Source of the DNA: Clostridia bacterium
Lineage (GTDB): Bacteria; Bacillota; Clostridia; Christensenellales; Borkfalkiaceae
NCBI GenBank assembly: GCA_900764105.1
Contig: CAAFMS010000011.1
Location: 14,972-78,971 of the forward strand
DNA length: 64,000 bases
Direction: 5' to 3'
In this document: piece after piece, positions 34,452 to 43,725 of the stretch
How the letters are laid out: every line of letters starts with the position of its first letter
Numbering within the stretch: the stretch's first letter is position 1
The notes under the pieces: generated by a model
Told to the model about the DNA's origin: nothing
Database searches by the model: none
Seen by the model: only the letters and a program-made list of their open reading frames with translations
Made by a program: the position numbers and the translations under genes

Positions 34452-35891
34452 ATGAATAAAAAAGCGATAAGTTTCGTTATGGCGGCAGTTCTTTGTTTAG
34501 GGATAACCGCTTGCGGAGGATCGACGGGCGGAGGCGAAAATTCCGATTCCGACAAAACTTCGGAGACCGTTATAGATGGTAAAGAGTTTGAGCAAAACGA
34601 GCGGTTTATAAGCATAGCCGACGTTCCTCCCGTCAATTTCGACAAATTGGACGATTACGTCGCGCTCGGGTTTTCGGGTTATATTTTAACCGAGGACGGA
34701 GTGAAACTCACTAACAACGGGGCGATGACTGACGCTTATAAAAACGCGGCGGCAGCCGTTAAAAAAGCGGGACTTGACGTATATATCAGAAATCAATACA
34801 ACGACCCCGATTATTTTCAGAACGACGACGGCGATACTCTGAGGAGCAAGTTCGTGGCGGGCTATTCTTATAAAATACCCGTAAGAAATCTCACGACGGA
34901 ATTCAGAGACCTCGGTATTTCGGGCTTTTATATGGCAGACGAACCCGTATACGACAACATTTTTGAATACGGCAAGTTGATTAACTGGTATAACGAATAC
35001 TATTCCGACACCTACTTCCACATGAATCTGTTCCCGAGTTATGCGAAAGCGGAAAATTTTTCGAGACACAGTTTTGTTGATTACGTTCAGGCGTATGTGG
35101 ACGAAATAGCGGCTAAGGTCAAGGGAAAGAAAAGCGTATGCGTCGATAACTATCCTTTTCAGACGACAGAGGCTATTCGTCCGTCCTATTTCGGCGACCT
35201 TATAATCACGGCGACCGCAACCAAAAAATACAACGAGACGGCGGCGGAAAAGGATAAAGCGTATTTCGGTTTGTGCATACAAACGTTCTTTGACGGCGGA
35301 CTTACGGATATCCGTTCGAAAGCGGACGTTTCCTTCCAGATTTGTACGGGAATAGCCATGGGCGCGAAGGTTTACGAGTATTTCTGTTACGGTTCGGGGC
35401 AGGGAATGTACGGCATAACGACTTCCGCGGGCGAAAAGAGGGTATACGATTACGTTAAGGACGGAAATGCGTATCTTGCCTTTGAAAAGGTCGTCAATTC
35501 TTTCGTATGGCAGGGCGTGAACGCCGTTGCCGCGGAGAGCGAGAAAAACAGAGAAAACGTCGATTCTTTCGATACGCTTGCGGAATTTGCGTTGCGCGAT
35601 ACGGGGAAAATAGACGTTTCAAAAACCAAGAGCAGACTCGATTCGCTTATCGGAACTTATAAAAAGGGCGACAGGGACGCATATATGGTCGTCAACTGTT
35701 CGCTTCCTTCGTCGGGTAAGGGAGCGGAAGGGAGATCGAATACCGTCGACCTCTCGATAAAAAACAGCACACAGGCTCTCGTTTACAGAATTAAAGACGG
35801 GGTTTTGGTTTCGTCCGTAGAAAAAATAGTGGACGGAACGCTCAGAATCAATCTCGGAGCGGGCGACGGCGCGTTCGTCATTCCCGCGTAA
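34452..35891 (+). CDS. Lipoprotein with glycoside-hydrolase-like TIM barrel
   Basis: The 479-aa protein starts with a lipoprotein signal peptide (lipobox ITAC, Cys21). The remainder reads like a beta/alpha barrel: VDIYIRNQYN-type strands, GISGFYMADEPVYDNIFEYG with a carboxylate pair at a strand end, and YFHMNLFPSYAKAENFSRHS. The same barrel forms the C-terminal domain of the 1148-aa protein at 43726 (FGFYFNDEP, FHINLFPSYADKTNF). I do not recognise an established GH family. It starts three bases after the rhamnosidase stop. Confidence 0.7.
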   Translation: MNKKAISFVMAAVLCLGITACGGSTGGGENSDSDKTSETVIDGKEFEQNERFISIADVPPVNFDKLDDYVALGFSGYILTEDGVKLTNNGAMTDAYKNAAAAVKKAGLDVYIRNQYNDPDYFQNDDGDTLRSKFVAGYSYKIPVRNLTTEFRDLGISGFYMADEPVYDNIFEYGKLINWYNEYYSDTYFHMNLFPSYAKAENFSRHSFVDYVQAYVDEIAAKVKGKKSVCVDNYPFQTTEAIRPSYFGDLIITATATKKYNETAAEKDKAYFGLCIQTFFDGGLTDIRSKADVSFQICTGIAMGAKVYEYFCYGSGQGMYGITTSAGEKRVYDYVKDGNAYLAFEKVVNSFVWQGVNAVAAESEKNRENVDSFDTLAEFALRDTGKIDVSKTKSRLDSLIGTYKKGDRDAYMVVNCSLPSSGKGAEGRSNTVDLSIKNSTQALVYRIKDGVLVSSVEKIVDGTLRINLGAGDGAFVIPA

Positions 35892-35908
35892 GCAATTAAG
35901 GCGTTTTT

Positions 35909-36820
35909 ATGAAAGAGAAAAAGAATCCGATCATAGAGGGGAGAGACAAAAACAGAAGGAAACAATGGTTGTTCTGTTATATGATGCTTATTCCCGCAAT
36001 ATGGTGCGTCATAAGGTATTTTGCCGTCAACGGTTATTCGATTTTAATCGCGTTTACCGACGGCGAACCGTTTAAAGACGAGTTCACGGCGAGAAACTTC
36101 AAAATGCTTTTCAACGAACTCGGGCAAAAAGACAGCATAATTTACCTTGCGATGATCAACACCTTCAAGTATTTTCTTTTAGGTACGGTCAAGGTGTTTA
36201 TAGCGTTCGTCGTAGCCTATTTTCTATACAAAAAGATATGGTGTTATAAGGCGTTCAGATTTATCTTTTTTCTGCCGAGCCTTATCGCGCCCGTCGTGTC
36301 GATAATGATTTTCAAAGATATAATCGCGAAATACGGACCGCTTTGGGAGATAGTTAAAACCGTATTTAAAACGGAGTACGAGGAACTGCTTGCAAATCCC
36401 GCGATTGCCACGAGAGTTATAATGATTTATATGCTTCTGACGGGTTTCGGGACGACGTTTCTCATCTTTATGGGAGCGATGAACAGAGCGCCCGAGGAGT
36501 GTTTCGAGGCGGCGAGAATAGACGGTTGTTCGTTATGGCGCGAATTCTGGCAAATACTGTGTCCGCTCACGTTCGAGACTTTTTCGACTATGCTTCTGTT
36601 GCAATTCGCCACGATATTCACCGCGACGGGTCCGATATTGTATTTTACGGGCGGCTCGTATAACACGTATACGTTGTCCTATTGGATATTCGATCAGGTC
36701 AGAGGTTCGTCCTATAATTATCCGTCCGCGGTGGGAATGTTCTTCACCCTGCTTGCGATGCCCTTTGTTTTCGGCTCTCGGGCGATAATGAAAAAAATCA
36801 ATCCGGAGGTAAGTTATTGA
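35909..36820 (+). CDS. ABC sugar-transporter permease, UgpA/MalF type
   Basis: The 303-aa protein has six predicted membrane helices and the permease-ATPase coupling loop (APEECFEAARIDGCSLWREF). A basic N-terminus (residues 1-18) precedes the first helix. It pairs with the next permease, the stop and start overlapping as TGATG. The ATPase subunit is not in this locus, as is common for Clostridia that share one MsmK-type ATPase. Confidence 0.9.
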   Translation: MKEKKNPIIEGRDKNRRKQWLFCYMMLIPAIWCVIRYFAVNGYSILIAFTDGEPFKDEFTARNFKMLFNELGQKDSIIYLAMINTFKYFLLGTVKVFIAFVVAYFLYKKIWCYKAFRFIFFLPSLIAPVVSIMIFKDIIAKYGPLWEIVKTVFKTEYEELLANPAIATRVIMIYMLLTGFGTTFLIFMGAMNRAPEECFEAARIDGCSLWREFWQILCPLTFETFSTMLLLQFATIFTATGPILYFTGGSYNTYTLSYWIFDQVRGSSYNYPSAVGMFFTLLAMPFVFGSRAIMKKINPEVSY

Positions 36821-37686
36821 TGAAAGCGGCTTTCGGAAAAAGAAGAAAATTTTCGGCTTCCGCCGTCGGAATCGCCGTGTTCGCAATATTTCTTATTTAC
36901 GCTTTGATACTTATCGTTCCGTACCTTTACGCTCTCAACGTATCGCTCAAAACGCGCGTCGAATACACGGATAAACCGATATTCGCATTACCCGAAAAGC
37001 CGATGCTTGAAAACTATCTGAGGGCGTGGAAGGAACTCAGTTCCGAAAACACCTCCGTGCCTATGATGTTCTTAAACAGTTTATGGTATGCGGGCGGAAT
37101 GTCCTTTTTCGGAGTATTCTTTTCGGCTATGGCGGCTTACGTCGTCGCTTATTACGAGTTTCCGGGACGAAGATTTTTCTATGTGTTCGCTCTCGTCGTA
37201 ATGCTTCTTCCCATTATGGGCAGTATGGCGAGTTCGTTGAAATTCGCGCAGGCGATAGGCGCGTACAATTCGCCGCTTTTCGCCCTTCTGGAAGCGGGGT
37301 GTCTCGGCGGTTCGTTCATTATTTTGTACAGCACGTTCAAGGGCGTGAGCAGAGGATACGCCGAATCGGCGTTTATCGACGGCGCGGGGCATTTCAGGGT
37401 GTTTATAAGCATAATGCTTCCGCAGATTATATCGCCGCTTTGCGCTCTGCTTCTTGCCGATTTTATATCGCTGTGGTCGGATTGCGAAGTCCCTCTTATC
37501 TACTTCCCGAATTTACCCACCCTTTCCACGGGACTCTATTTATATCAGGACGTAGTTAAGAAAACTTTGGAATATCCCGTTTATTTCGCGGGACTTTTAA
37601 CATGTATGGTGCCAACCGTCGTCCTTTTCTCCGTTTTTCAGAATACCCTTATGGATATTCAGATGGGCGGAGGGCTGAAAGGCTGA
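36820..37686 (+). CDS. ABC sugar-transporter permease, UgpE/MalG type
   Basis: The 288-aa second permease shows six membrane helices and the coupling-loop motif (YAESAFIDGAGHFRVFISIM, carrying the conserved Gly). The ATG at 36820 overlaps the upstream stop; an in-frame TTG at 36817 is rejected. With the preceding permease and the solute-binding protein at 37717 it forms a CUT1-type oligosaccharide importer. Confidence 0.9.
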   Translation: MKAAFGKRRKFSASAVGIAVFAIFLIYALILIVPYLYALNVSLKTRVEYTDKPIFALPEKPMLENYLRAWKELSSENTSVPMMFLNSLWYAGGMSFFGVFFSAMAAYVVAYYEFPGRRFFYVFALVVMLLPIMGSMASSLKFAQAIGAYNSPLFALLEAGCLGGSFIILYSTFKGVSRGYAESAFIDGAGHFRVFISIMLPQIISPLCALLLADFISLWSDCEVPLIYFPNLPTLSTGLYLYQDVVKKTLEYPVYFAGLLTCMVPTVVLFSVFQNTLMDIQMGGGLKG

Positions 37687-37716
37687 CGAAAAAATAAAAA
37701 TCGAGGAGATCAGAAA

Positions 37717-39348
37717 ATGAAGAAAATTTTGGCAGTACTTTTGTCGGGCGTTATGGCGATTGCCGTAGCGACGTCATGCGGAGGAAAAAATCCTTCGAGC
37801 GAGAGTAAAGACGGCGAAAGCAACGGGGGAACGACCAACCGTTCCGTCAAAATCACGATGAGTTATTACGAGGGGGGAAACGGCTCGGATTGGCTTAAAG
37901 CGGTCGTAAACGACTATATGACGAACGTCGATAAAGACGTGGAAATAATTCTCAAAAAAAGTTCGAGCAACGAAACGGCGAAAAGCAATATCATATCCGA
38001 AGTGGGCTTGTCCGATATTTATCAGATAGAGACGGATATGTTCGGCAACGGCGAATATCTCGAAGATTTAACCGATCTTTACGACGCTAAGGCTTACGGC
38101 GAGGATAAGTCGCTTAAAGACAAACTTTCAAAAAGCACGCTTGAATATTATAACGAAAACGGAAAATATTATCAGGTTCCGCAAACTCAGATGACGGGCT
38201 GGAACTGGGTTTACAACAAAACTCTTCTGGACGAAACGTTCGGCGCGGGTAATTACACTTTGCCGAGAACGACGGACGAGTTCCTCGCGTTCGGCGAAAC
38301 GCTTTACAAAAAAGGCGTGTTTCTGACGGCGGGCGCGCTTGCCGACACGCAGGGCGGAGAATATCTCCACTATGCGATGAGAAACTGGTTCGCGCAGTCT
38401 TTGGGACTCGAGGGATACGAAAAATATTTTTCGGGGTATGCGTTTGTAAACGGCGAATGGAAGTTCTGCGAAGAAGAGCCGACGATGATAACCGCAAACA
38501 GAGCCTCTCTCGAAAGCGTTTACGGCTTAGCGGAAAAACTCTTCTCGAAGGCGAGCGGAAATTCCGTTCAATACCTTCACAACACGAGCGAATCGTTCGC
38601 TTATAAAGACGTGGATAAGGTGTTTTATCGCGGAAAGTTCAAAAGACAGGATTTAACGCCTTTCGCTTTCCATTTCGTCGGAAGTTGGCTCGAAAACGAG
38701 GTTAAGCCTTTTAAAGACGACAAGACGATAAAAGAGCAGGACGTTTACGCAATGAAGATGCCCGTTTTAAGTTCGATAACGGCGAGAGCGACGAGCATAA
38801 CAAACGACGAGAAATTACGTTCGGTAGTGGATTACGTCGACGGCGTTACGAGCGAAAAGCCGAGCGGCGTTACGGACGGGGATATCGAAATCGTAAGAGA
38901 AGCGAGAAATATGGTGGTGGAAAACGTCTGCCGCTCGTTCGTTATCCCGAGAAAGGCCGGCAATAAAGAAAAGTGCAAGGAATTCCTTTCCTATCTCTTC
39001 TCCGAAAGGGCGCAGAAAATCGCCGCGAAGAACGCGGGCGGAAACGTTATGCTGCCTTACGGATACAAGCCGACGGACGAAGATATGGGCTTTACGATAA
39101 GTCCTTACGTAAAGAGCGTTTATGAGGTAACCGACAACGCGGTTATAGTGGACGCGGGCAATTACGACAAGAAATTCGCGACGATTGTCGGAATGAAATG
39201 GTATCATGACAAAAAGACCGCCAACAAATCCATTGCGGTGGATATTTTTTCGGGCGTATATACTCCGACTTCGGGAATTTACGATTCCACTTACGGCAAT
39301 TATAAAACGAACTGGAGCAACTATATAGAAAAATTCAAAAAGTCTTAA
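37717..39348 (+). CDS. Extracellular solute-binding lipoprotein of the sugar ABC transporter
   Basis: The 543-aa protein has a lipobox VATSC (Cys21), an acidic Ser/Gly linker and a periplasmic-binding fold of the large CUT1 type (ITMSYYEGGNGSDWLKAVVN at the N-terminus, WNWVYNKTLLDETFGAGNYT in the hinge region). GAGGAG lies before the ATG. It delivers the oligosaccharide to the two upstream permeases. Specificity cannot be read from sequence; the rhamnosidase next door suggests a rhamnose-containing glycan. Confidence 0.88.
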   Translation: MKKILAVLLSGVMAIAVATSCGGKNPSSESKDGESNGGTTNRSVKITMSYYEGGNGSDWLKAVVNDYMTNVDKDVEIILKKSSSNETAKSNIISEVGLSDIYQIETDMFGNGEYLEDLTDLYDAKAYGEDKSLKDKLSKSTLEYYNENGKYYQVPQTQMTGWNWVYNKTLLDETFGAGNYTLPRTTDEFLAFGETLYKKGVFLTAGALADTQGGEYLHYAMRNWFAQSLGLEGYEKYFSGYAFVNGEWKFCEEEPTMITANRASLESVYGLAEKLFSKASGNSVQYLHNTSESFAYKDVDKVFYRGKFKRQDLTPFAFHFVGSWLENEVKPFKDDKTIKEQDVYAMKMPVLSSITARATSITNDEKLRSVVDYVDGVTSEKPSGVTDGDIEIVREARNMVVENVCRSFVIPRKAGNKEKCKEFLSYLFSERAQKIAAKNAGGNVMLPYGYKPTDEDMGFTISPYVKSVYEVTDNAVIVDAGNYDKKFATIVGMKWYHDKKTANKSIAVDIFSGVYTPTSGIYDSTYGNYKTNWSNYIEKFKKS

Positions 39349-39362
39349 ACTCGGAGGGGAAA

Positions 39363-42300
39363 ATGAAGAAAACTTTATCGATTTTATTCGCCGTAGCAAT
39401 TTCGCTGTGTCTGGCGTTTGCAACCGCGTGTACAAAAGGCGACGACTCGTCGGGGTCGCACGGTAAAAAACACTCTATAAAACTCGAAACGGAGTTTATA
39501 AACGGGACGCAGATTCCTTATGCTAAAGAAATCACGTTCCCGTCGGCGGCGGTCGTAGACGAAAACGGCGACGTCGTTTCTTACGAAATTATATATAAAG
39601 TAGCCGATAAAGACGGCGAGACTGCGGAAAGTTCTTATCCGAACTTCGAACTTGCTCCGGGAGCGTATACTTTAACGTATTTTTATAGCGAGGAACTTAA
39701 ATTAACGTATTCTTTCACGGTTGTCGATTCGGATAAACCCGAAATAAGTTTTACGAACGTTCCGTCCGATCTGTTTGTCGGAGAGAATGAGTATTCCACG
39801 CTTCCCGCCGTCAAAATCGAGGACGCGTCGGAGGTCGAGGCTCCCGTTAAAAAACTCACGTTCAGAAAGAACGGCGAGGAGACGGAAAAGGAAGTCGAAT
39901 ACAACAAAATGAACGATAGTTTTCCCGTCGGAAACGAGCAGGGAGCGTTTACCTTCACCGTCACGGCCGCCGATATATGGGGCAACGAAACGACGGAAAG
40001 CGTAAGTTGGAGGGTTAAAAATTACGACTGGAACGCTCCGACACCCGAAAACGGTTATATTGCCGATTTTGCCGACGAGGGATATCTGAATTACGTCCGC
40101 TCGGGCGAAATGAGTCCTTACTGGAACATAAAGGGCGATTACAAAGACGCGTGGCTTCAGAATTTCGAAGGCGCGGACGGCGTTGCGAAAATCGACGTCG
40201 GATTCACTCCCGAAAACTATAACGTCATAAGCGTGAAGTTGCCTAAGCCCGTTAAAAAAGCGGAGATAGAAGGCAAATATTTTGCGATCAGGGCATATGT
40301 TTCAGGCGAAAGTCTCGATAACTTCTTCGGCTTCGGCGGTATATGGTATATGGACGGACAGGATTCCGCCGCTTCCATAAGGCAGACCGGTTTAAAAATC
40401 GGCGAGTGGGGAGTTTACTATATAAGTTACGAAGATCTCGTCAACGCGAAATGTTATTCCGACGAAAACGATAAAAACAGCGATATAACGAAGTTGCAGT
40501 TCTGCTTTGGGAGAACGGACGCTCTTATGTCGTATATGAGTTTATATCTCGACAGAATCACGATAGCGGAAAAACTTCCGTCCGTCGAAAATCTTGCGGC
40601 GGATAACGGCAAAGCGACGTGGAACGCCGTAGAAAACGCGGAAAGATATATCGTAACCGAAGGCGGCGAAACTGCTTTTGTCGAAGGAACGGAGTACGCC
40701 CTTCGCGGCGCCAAGGGCGTCGTTTCGGTTACGGCGAAAGGCGACGACGTATTTTATCTCGACTCCGAGTCGGCTGTAGTCGCTTACGGAATAACCCCGA
40801 AAGCGGGCGAATTTGCGTCTTTCGACGACGAACTTTATTCCTATCTCGTAAGCGATAAAGTAAACGTGGGCGGAGAAACCAAGGGTTACGCGCCCGGTAA
40901 GGTCGTCAATTCTTATACGGAAGGCGTATTCAATACTACGTTTGGTTGCGGATCGTGGGGAATCGTAAGTTCGCTTGCGATAAAATTCCCCGTGGCTGCG
41001 GATCTTACGGGCGTGGATTATCTCGTTGTCAGAATGAGCGTTTCGTGCAATACGGAACTGTCGAAATTCGACGTGTACGACCTCGATTATACGAAACGTC
41101 TCGGAAAAATCGAAATGCAAAGCGGATTGTATACTTATATAATCGATATTTCCGACAAAAAACTTACGAAGATAAACGGAATCGAATTTCTGATTCAGAG
41201 CAAAGAGGGAACCGTCGGCGATATGAACGTTACGTTCGAATATATCGCGGGGGCGAAAAACCTCGGCGAGGTTCGTCTCGCAAACGATAAGGCTAACCGC
41301 AGAATAACGTGGGAAGCGGTTGAAAACGCGGCGGGTTACGTCGTTAAAATCGGCGATAACGAAGAGATTCTCCTTTCTGCCGATACGACGGGATACGACT
41401 ATCCTTCCGAAGGATACGGAACGGTTACGGTTTACGCAAAAGGCGACGGAAAGAATTTCTTTGACGGCAAAAAGGCGGAAATCCGTTACGATTCGAGAGA
41501 AATTCTCGAAAACGTCGGAGGATTTGCGTTAAACGGCAAAACGCTTACCTGGGCGAGCGACGAAAAAGCCGAGGGGTATAAGGTGAGAATAAACGGGAAA
41601 GAAACCTCGACTTCCAAAGAGGAGTACGTTATAACGGAACGCGGATATATCGTCGTCGAGGTTAAGGCTCTCGGGAACGGAACGACTACCGCGGACGGCG
41701 AATACGTTATCGCATGCAGCGGAGATTTCTTCCTCGGAGGCAGATACCTTGCCGACTTTACGACGGGTTACGAAAAACTTATCGATAACGACGTCAACTC
41801 GATGCTTATCGGCGAGTATTTCGTCGAAAGTTATTCCGCAAAGTTCGTCGAGGACGGAAATTATACCGAGATTGCTTTAAACGCGCTCAAATGGAATGCT
41901 TACGGCGCGATAAGAGTGAAACTGCCGAACCCCGTTGTCTCAAGCGGGAAATACGTCGTAAAATATAAAGTCACGGGCATAAACGGCGAAACGCTGTCCG
42001 CGTCGCGATTCCGAATAATCGAACGCGAGGGCGGCTGGGTTTATACGCAGGGCGCGACGACGTTCGACGGCGACTGGGAGTATGCGGAAGTAACTTTGGA
42101 CGAAAACGCGTCGGGAGGATTGGTGTTCGTGTTCGACGGTTCGAACGTAAACGGAATAAAATTCAGTCTCGACTATATCGTTAAAGTCGAAAAACTTGCC
42201 GCTCCCGAAAATATAACGGTTGAAAACTCTTTGAAAACGTTGTCGTGGGACGCCGTTTCAAACGCAACCGCTTACGAAATCGTCAAAGACGGCGAAGTGT

Positions 42301-43469
42301 GGAAAACGGTAACGGAAACGACGGTTTCTTGCGAAGGCGTAGGAACGTTCGACGTTCTCGGAGTGAGAGCCGTCGGCGGAATCGGTTACGAAACGAGCGA
42401 AATTACGACCGCGAATATAACTCTGAGCGGCGACGATTGGGTTGAAATCGCGGGAACGCTTAAAATAGTCGGTCACGCTCAATGGGAATCGGGACTTATT
42501 CAACTCGAATTTGACAAAACGAGTATGAACGCCTCGGAAACTATAGATTTCGGAAAACTCGTCATCGAGGCCAACGGCGAGAAAATCGCGGCGACGGCTT
42601 TCGAATATGGCAACGAAGTCAAGTTTAACGTATACGCGAATTATCCCGAAACTTATAGCGGCGGCGTATCTACCGTCGTATTCAAGGCAGGGTCGGTTCT
42701 CGTTCAGAATTCCAAACTTTATAAGATAGAAAACGATTACACGGTAGTTTTTAACGGAAAAAATTGGATTGCTCTCGTCGGAGAAATCGACGCGGAGTAC
42801 GTCGGCTGGAGCAGCAATACGCAGATTCAGATAAACAATCTCGATCTTTCTTATTTCGAACAGGGAAACGTTAAATTCCTCGGTTCGATATCGTCTTGCG
42901 GCGCGGACGTAACGCCTGCGTTTACTTACCACGCAAGCCCGAAAACGCTCGATATCACGGGTACTTACAATCTTAATTCGTCCGAAGAATATCCGTTGCC
43001 GCAGGTTACTATAAAGAAAGGCACGATAATCTGGCAGACGAACAAGGCGTATCGCTTTGCGAAAGACTGGACGGTCGTATACCGCGAGGACGGAAACGAC
43101 GGTAATAAGCCGTGGGCGTATGTTTCGGACGTCGATTTTTCGTGGAGCAGCGCGTGGAGCAACGTCGTTCAACTTAAATTCGATATGCTGTTTACATCGA
43201 CGGCAATAAACGGCGCGGGGCTTATCATTTACGGAAACGGGCAGAAACTCGAAGGCGTAAAAGCGATTGCGAATACCGACGAATTGCATCACGTTCAGTT
43301 TATAACCGATAAGTTTCCGACGGAGCCTTCGAACGGTTACGCCGTTCCGACGGTCGTTATTAAAGCAGGCTCGATTATCGCTCAGAACAATTCTACCGTC
43401 GCGGCGAGAATAACGAGAGACGTCGTTTTGTCTTACGTCGACGGCAAGTGGACTATGTCGGAACGATAA
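39363..43469 (+). CDS. Large multi-domain lipoprotein, glycan-binding candidate
   Basis: The 1368-aa protein is lipid-anchored at Cys23 (lipobox TAC). It consists of serial beta-sandwich modules: a bacterial Ig-like region, three carbohydrate-binding-like modules with intervening fibronectin-like strands (SWDAVSNATAYEIVKDGEVW, TWEAVENAAGYVVKIG), and three C-terminal repeats of about 100 residues. The repeats end in the pattern VIKAGSI, a tyrosine or alanine, then RITRD, and recur in the 43726 protein. No catalytic domain is recognised. It probably holds substrate at the surface. Confidence 0.75.
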   Translation: MKKTLSILFAVAISLCLAFATACTKGDDSSGSHGKKHSIKLETEFINGTQIPYAKEITFPSAAVVDENGDVVSYEIIYKVADKDGETAESSYPNFELAPGAYTLTYFYSEELKLTYSFTVVDSDKPEISFTNVPSDLFVGENEYSTLPAVKIEDASEVEAPVKKLTFRKNGEETEKEVEYNKMNDSFPVGNEQGAFTFTVTAADIWGNETTESVSWRVKNYDWNAPTPENGYIADFADEGYLNYVRSGEMSPYWNIKGDYKDAWLQNFEGADGVAKIDVGFTPENYNVISVKLPKPVKKAEIEGKYFAIRAYVSGESLDNFFGFGGIWYMDGQDSAASIRQTGLKIGEWGVYYISYEDLVNAKCYSDENDKNSDITKLQFCFGRTDALMSYMSLYLDRITIAEKLPSVENLAADNGKATWNAVENAERYIVTEGGETAFVEGTEYALRGAKGVVSVTAKGDDVFYLDSESAVVAYGITPKAGEFASFDDELYSYLVSDKVNVGGETKGYAPGKVVNSYTEGVFNTTFGCGSWGIVSSLAIKFPVAADLTGVDYLVVRMSVSCNTELSKFDVYDLDYTKRLGKIEMQSGLYTYIIDISDKKLTKINGIEFLIQSKEGTVGDMNVTFEYIAGAKNLGEVRLANDKANRRITWEAVENAAGYVVKIGDNEEILLSADTTGYDYPSEGYGTVTVYAKGDGKNFFDGKKAEIRYDSREILENVGGFALNGKTLTWASDEKAEGYKVRINGKETSTSKEEYVITERGYIVVEVKALGNGTTTADGEYVIACSGDFFLGGRYLADFTTGYEKLIDNDVNSMLIGEYFVESYSAKFVEDGNYTEIALNALKWNAYGAIRVKLPNPVVSSGKYVVKYKVTGINGETLSASRFRIIEREGGWVYTQGATTFDGDWEYAEVTLDENASGGLVFVFDGSNVNGIKFSLDYIVKVEKLAAPENITVENSLKTLSWDAVSNATAYEIVKDGEVWKTVTETTVSCEGVGTFDVLGVRAVGGIGYETSEITTANITLSGDDWVEIAGTLKIVGHAQWESGLIQLEFDKTSMNASETIDFGKLVIEANGEKIAATAFEYGNEVKFNVYANYPETYSGGVSTVVFKAGSVLVQNSKLYKIENDYTVVFNGKNWIALVGEIDAEYVGWSSNTQIQINNLDLSYFEQGNVKFLGSISSCGADVTPAFTYHASPKTLDITGTYNLNSSEEYPLPQVTIKKGTIIWQTNKAYRFAKDWTVVYREDGNDGNKPWAYVSDVDFSWSSAWSNVVQLKFDMLFTSTAINGAGLIIYGNGQKLEGVKAIANTDELHHVQFITDKFPTEPSNGYAVPTVVIKAGSIIAQNNSTVAARITRDVVLSYVDGKWTMSER

Positions 43470-43510
43470 TACGAACTTTACCGAAGAGCAGGTTATAAAA
43501 AACGGAAACA

Positions 43511-43530
43511 GAAGGGGGTATACCCCCTTC
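43511..43530 (+). terminator. Palindromic hairpin after the large lipoprotein gene
   Basis: GAAGGGGG-TATA-CCCCCTTC is a perfect palindrome without a long T tract. It may be an attenuator or processing site that lowers expression of the downstream genes. Confidence 0.5.
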
Positions 43531-43598
43531 GCGCCGCAATTTTTCGCGTCGCGAATTTAATTAAAAGATAAAAAACGTATTTCGAAGGAGGAAATGCA

Positions 43599-43712
43599 AT
43601 GGAAACATACAAAAAACCGTTCCTTGAAGTATTCGATATTTCGGAACAAGACGTCGTAACCGCATCGGACGGAATAATAAACGACCGAAACTGGTCGGAT
43701 TTCGACGAATAA
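43599..43712 (+). CDS. Small 37-residue peptide in the carbohydrate operon
   Basis: A complete short gene: GGAGG at 43587, ATG at 43599, stop at 43710-43712, then another AAGGAGGG leading into the next gene. The peptide begins METYKKPFLEVFDISEQDVV and continues with TASDG and NDRNWSDFDE. It has no signal peptide and no cysteine. Short peptides with a similar YxKPxLEV...DVxTxS pattern occur in many Clostridia, some near peptide-modifying genes, but no modifying enzyme is here. Function unknown; a precursor peptide or small regulator is possible. Confidence 0.6.
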   Translation: METYKKPFLEVFDISEQDVVTASDGIINDRNWSDFDE

Positions 43713-43725
43713 GGAGGGTGGGAAT

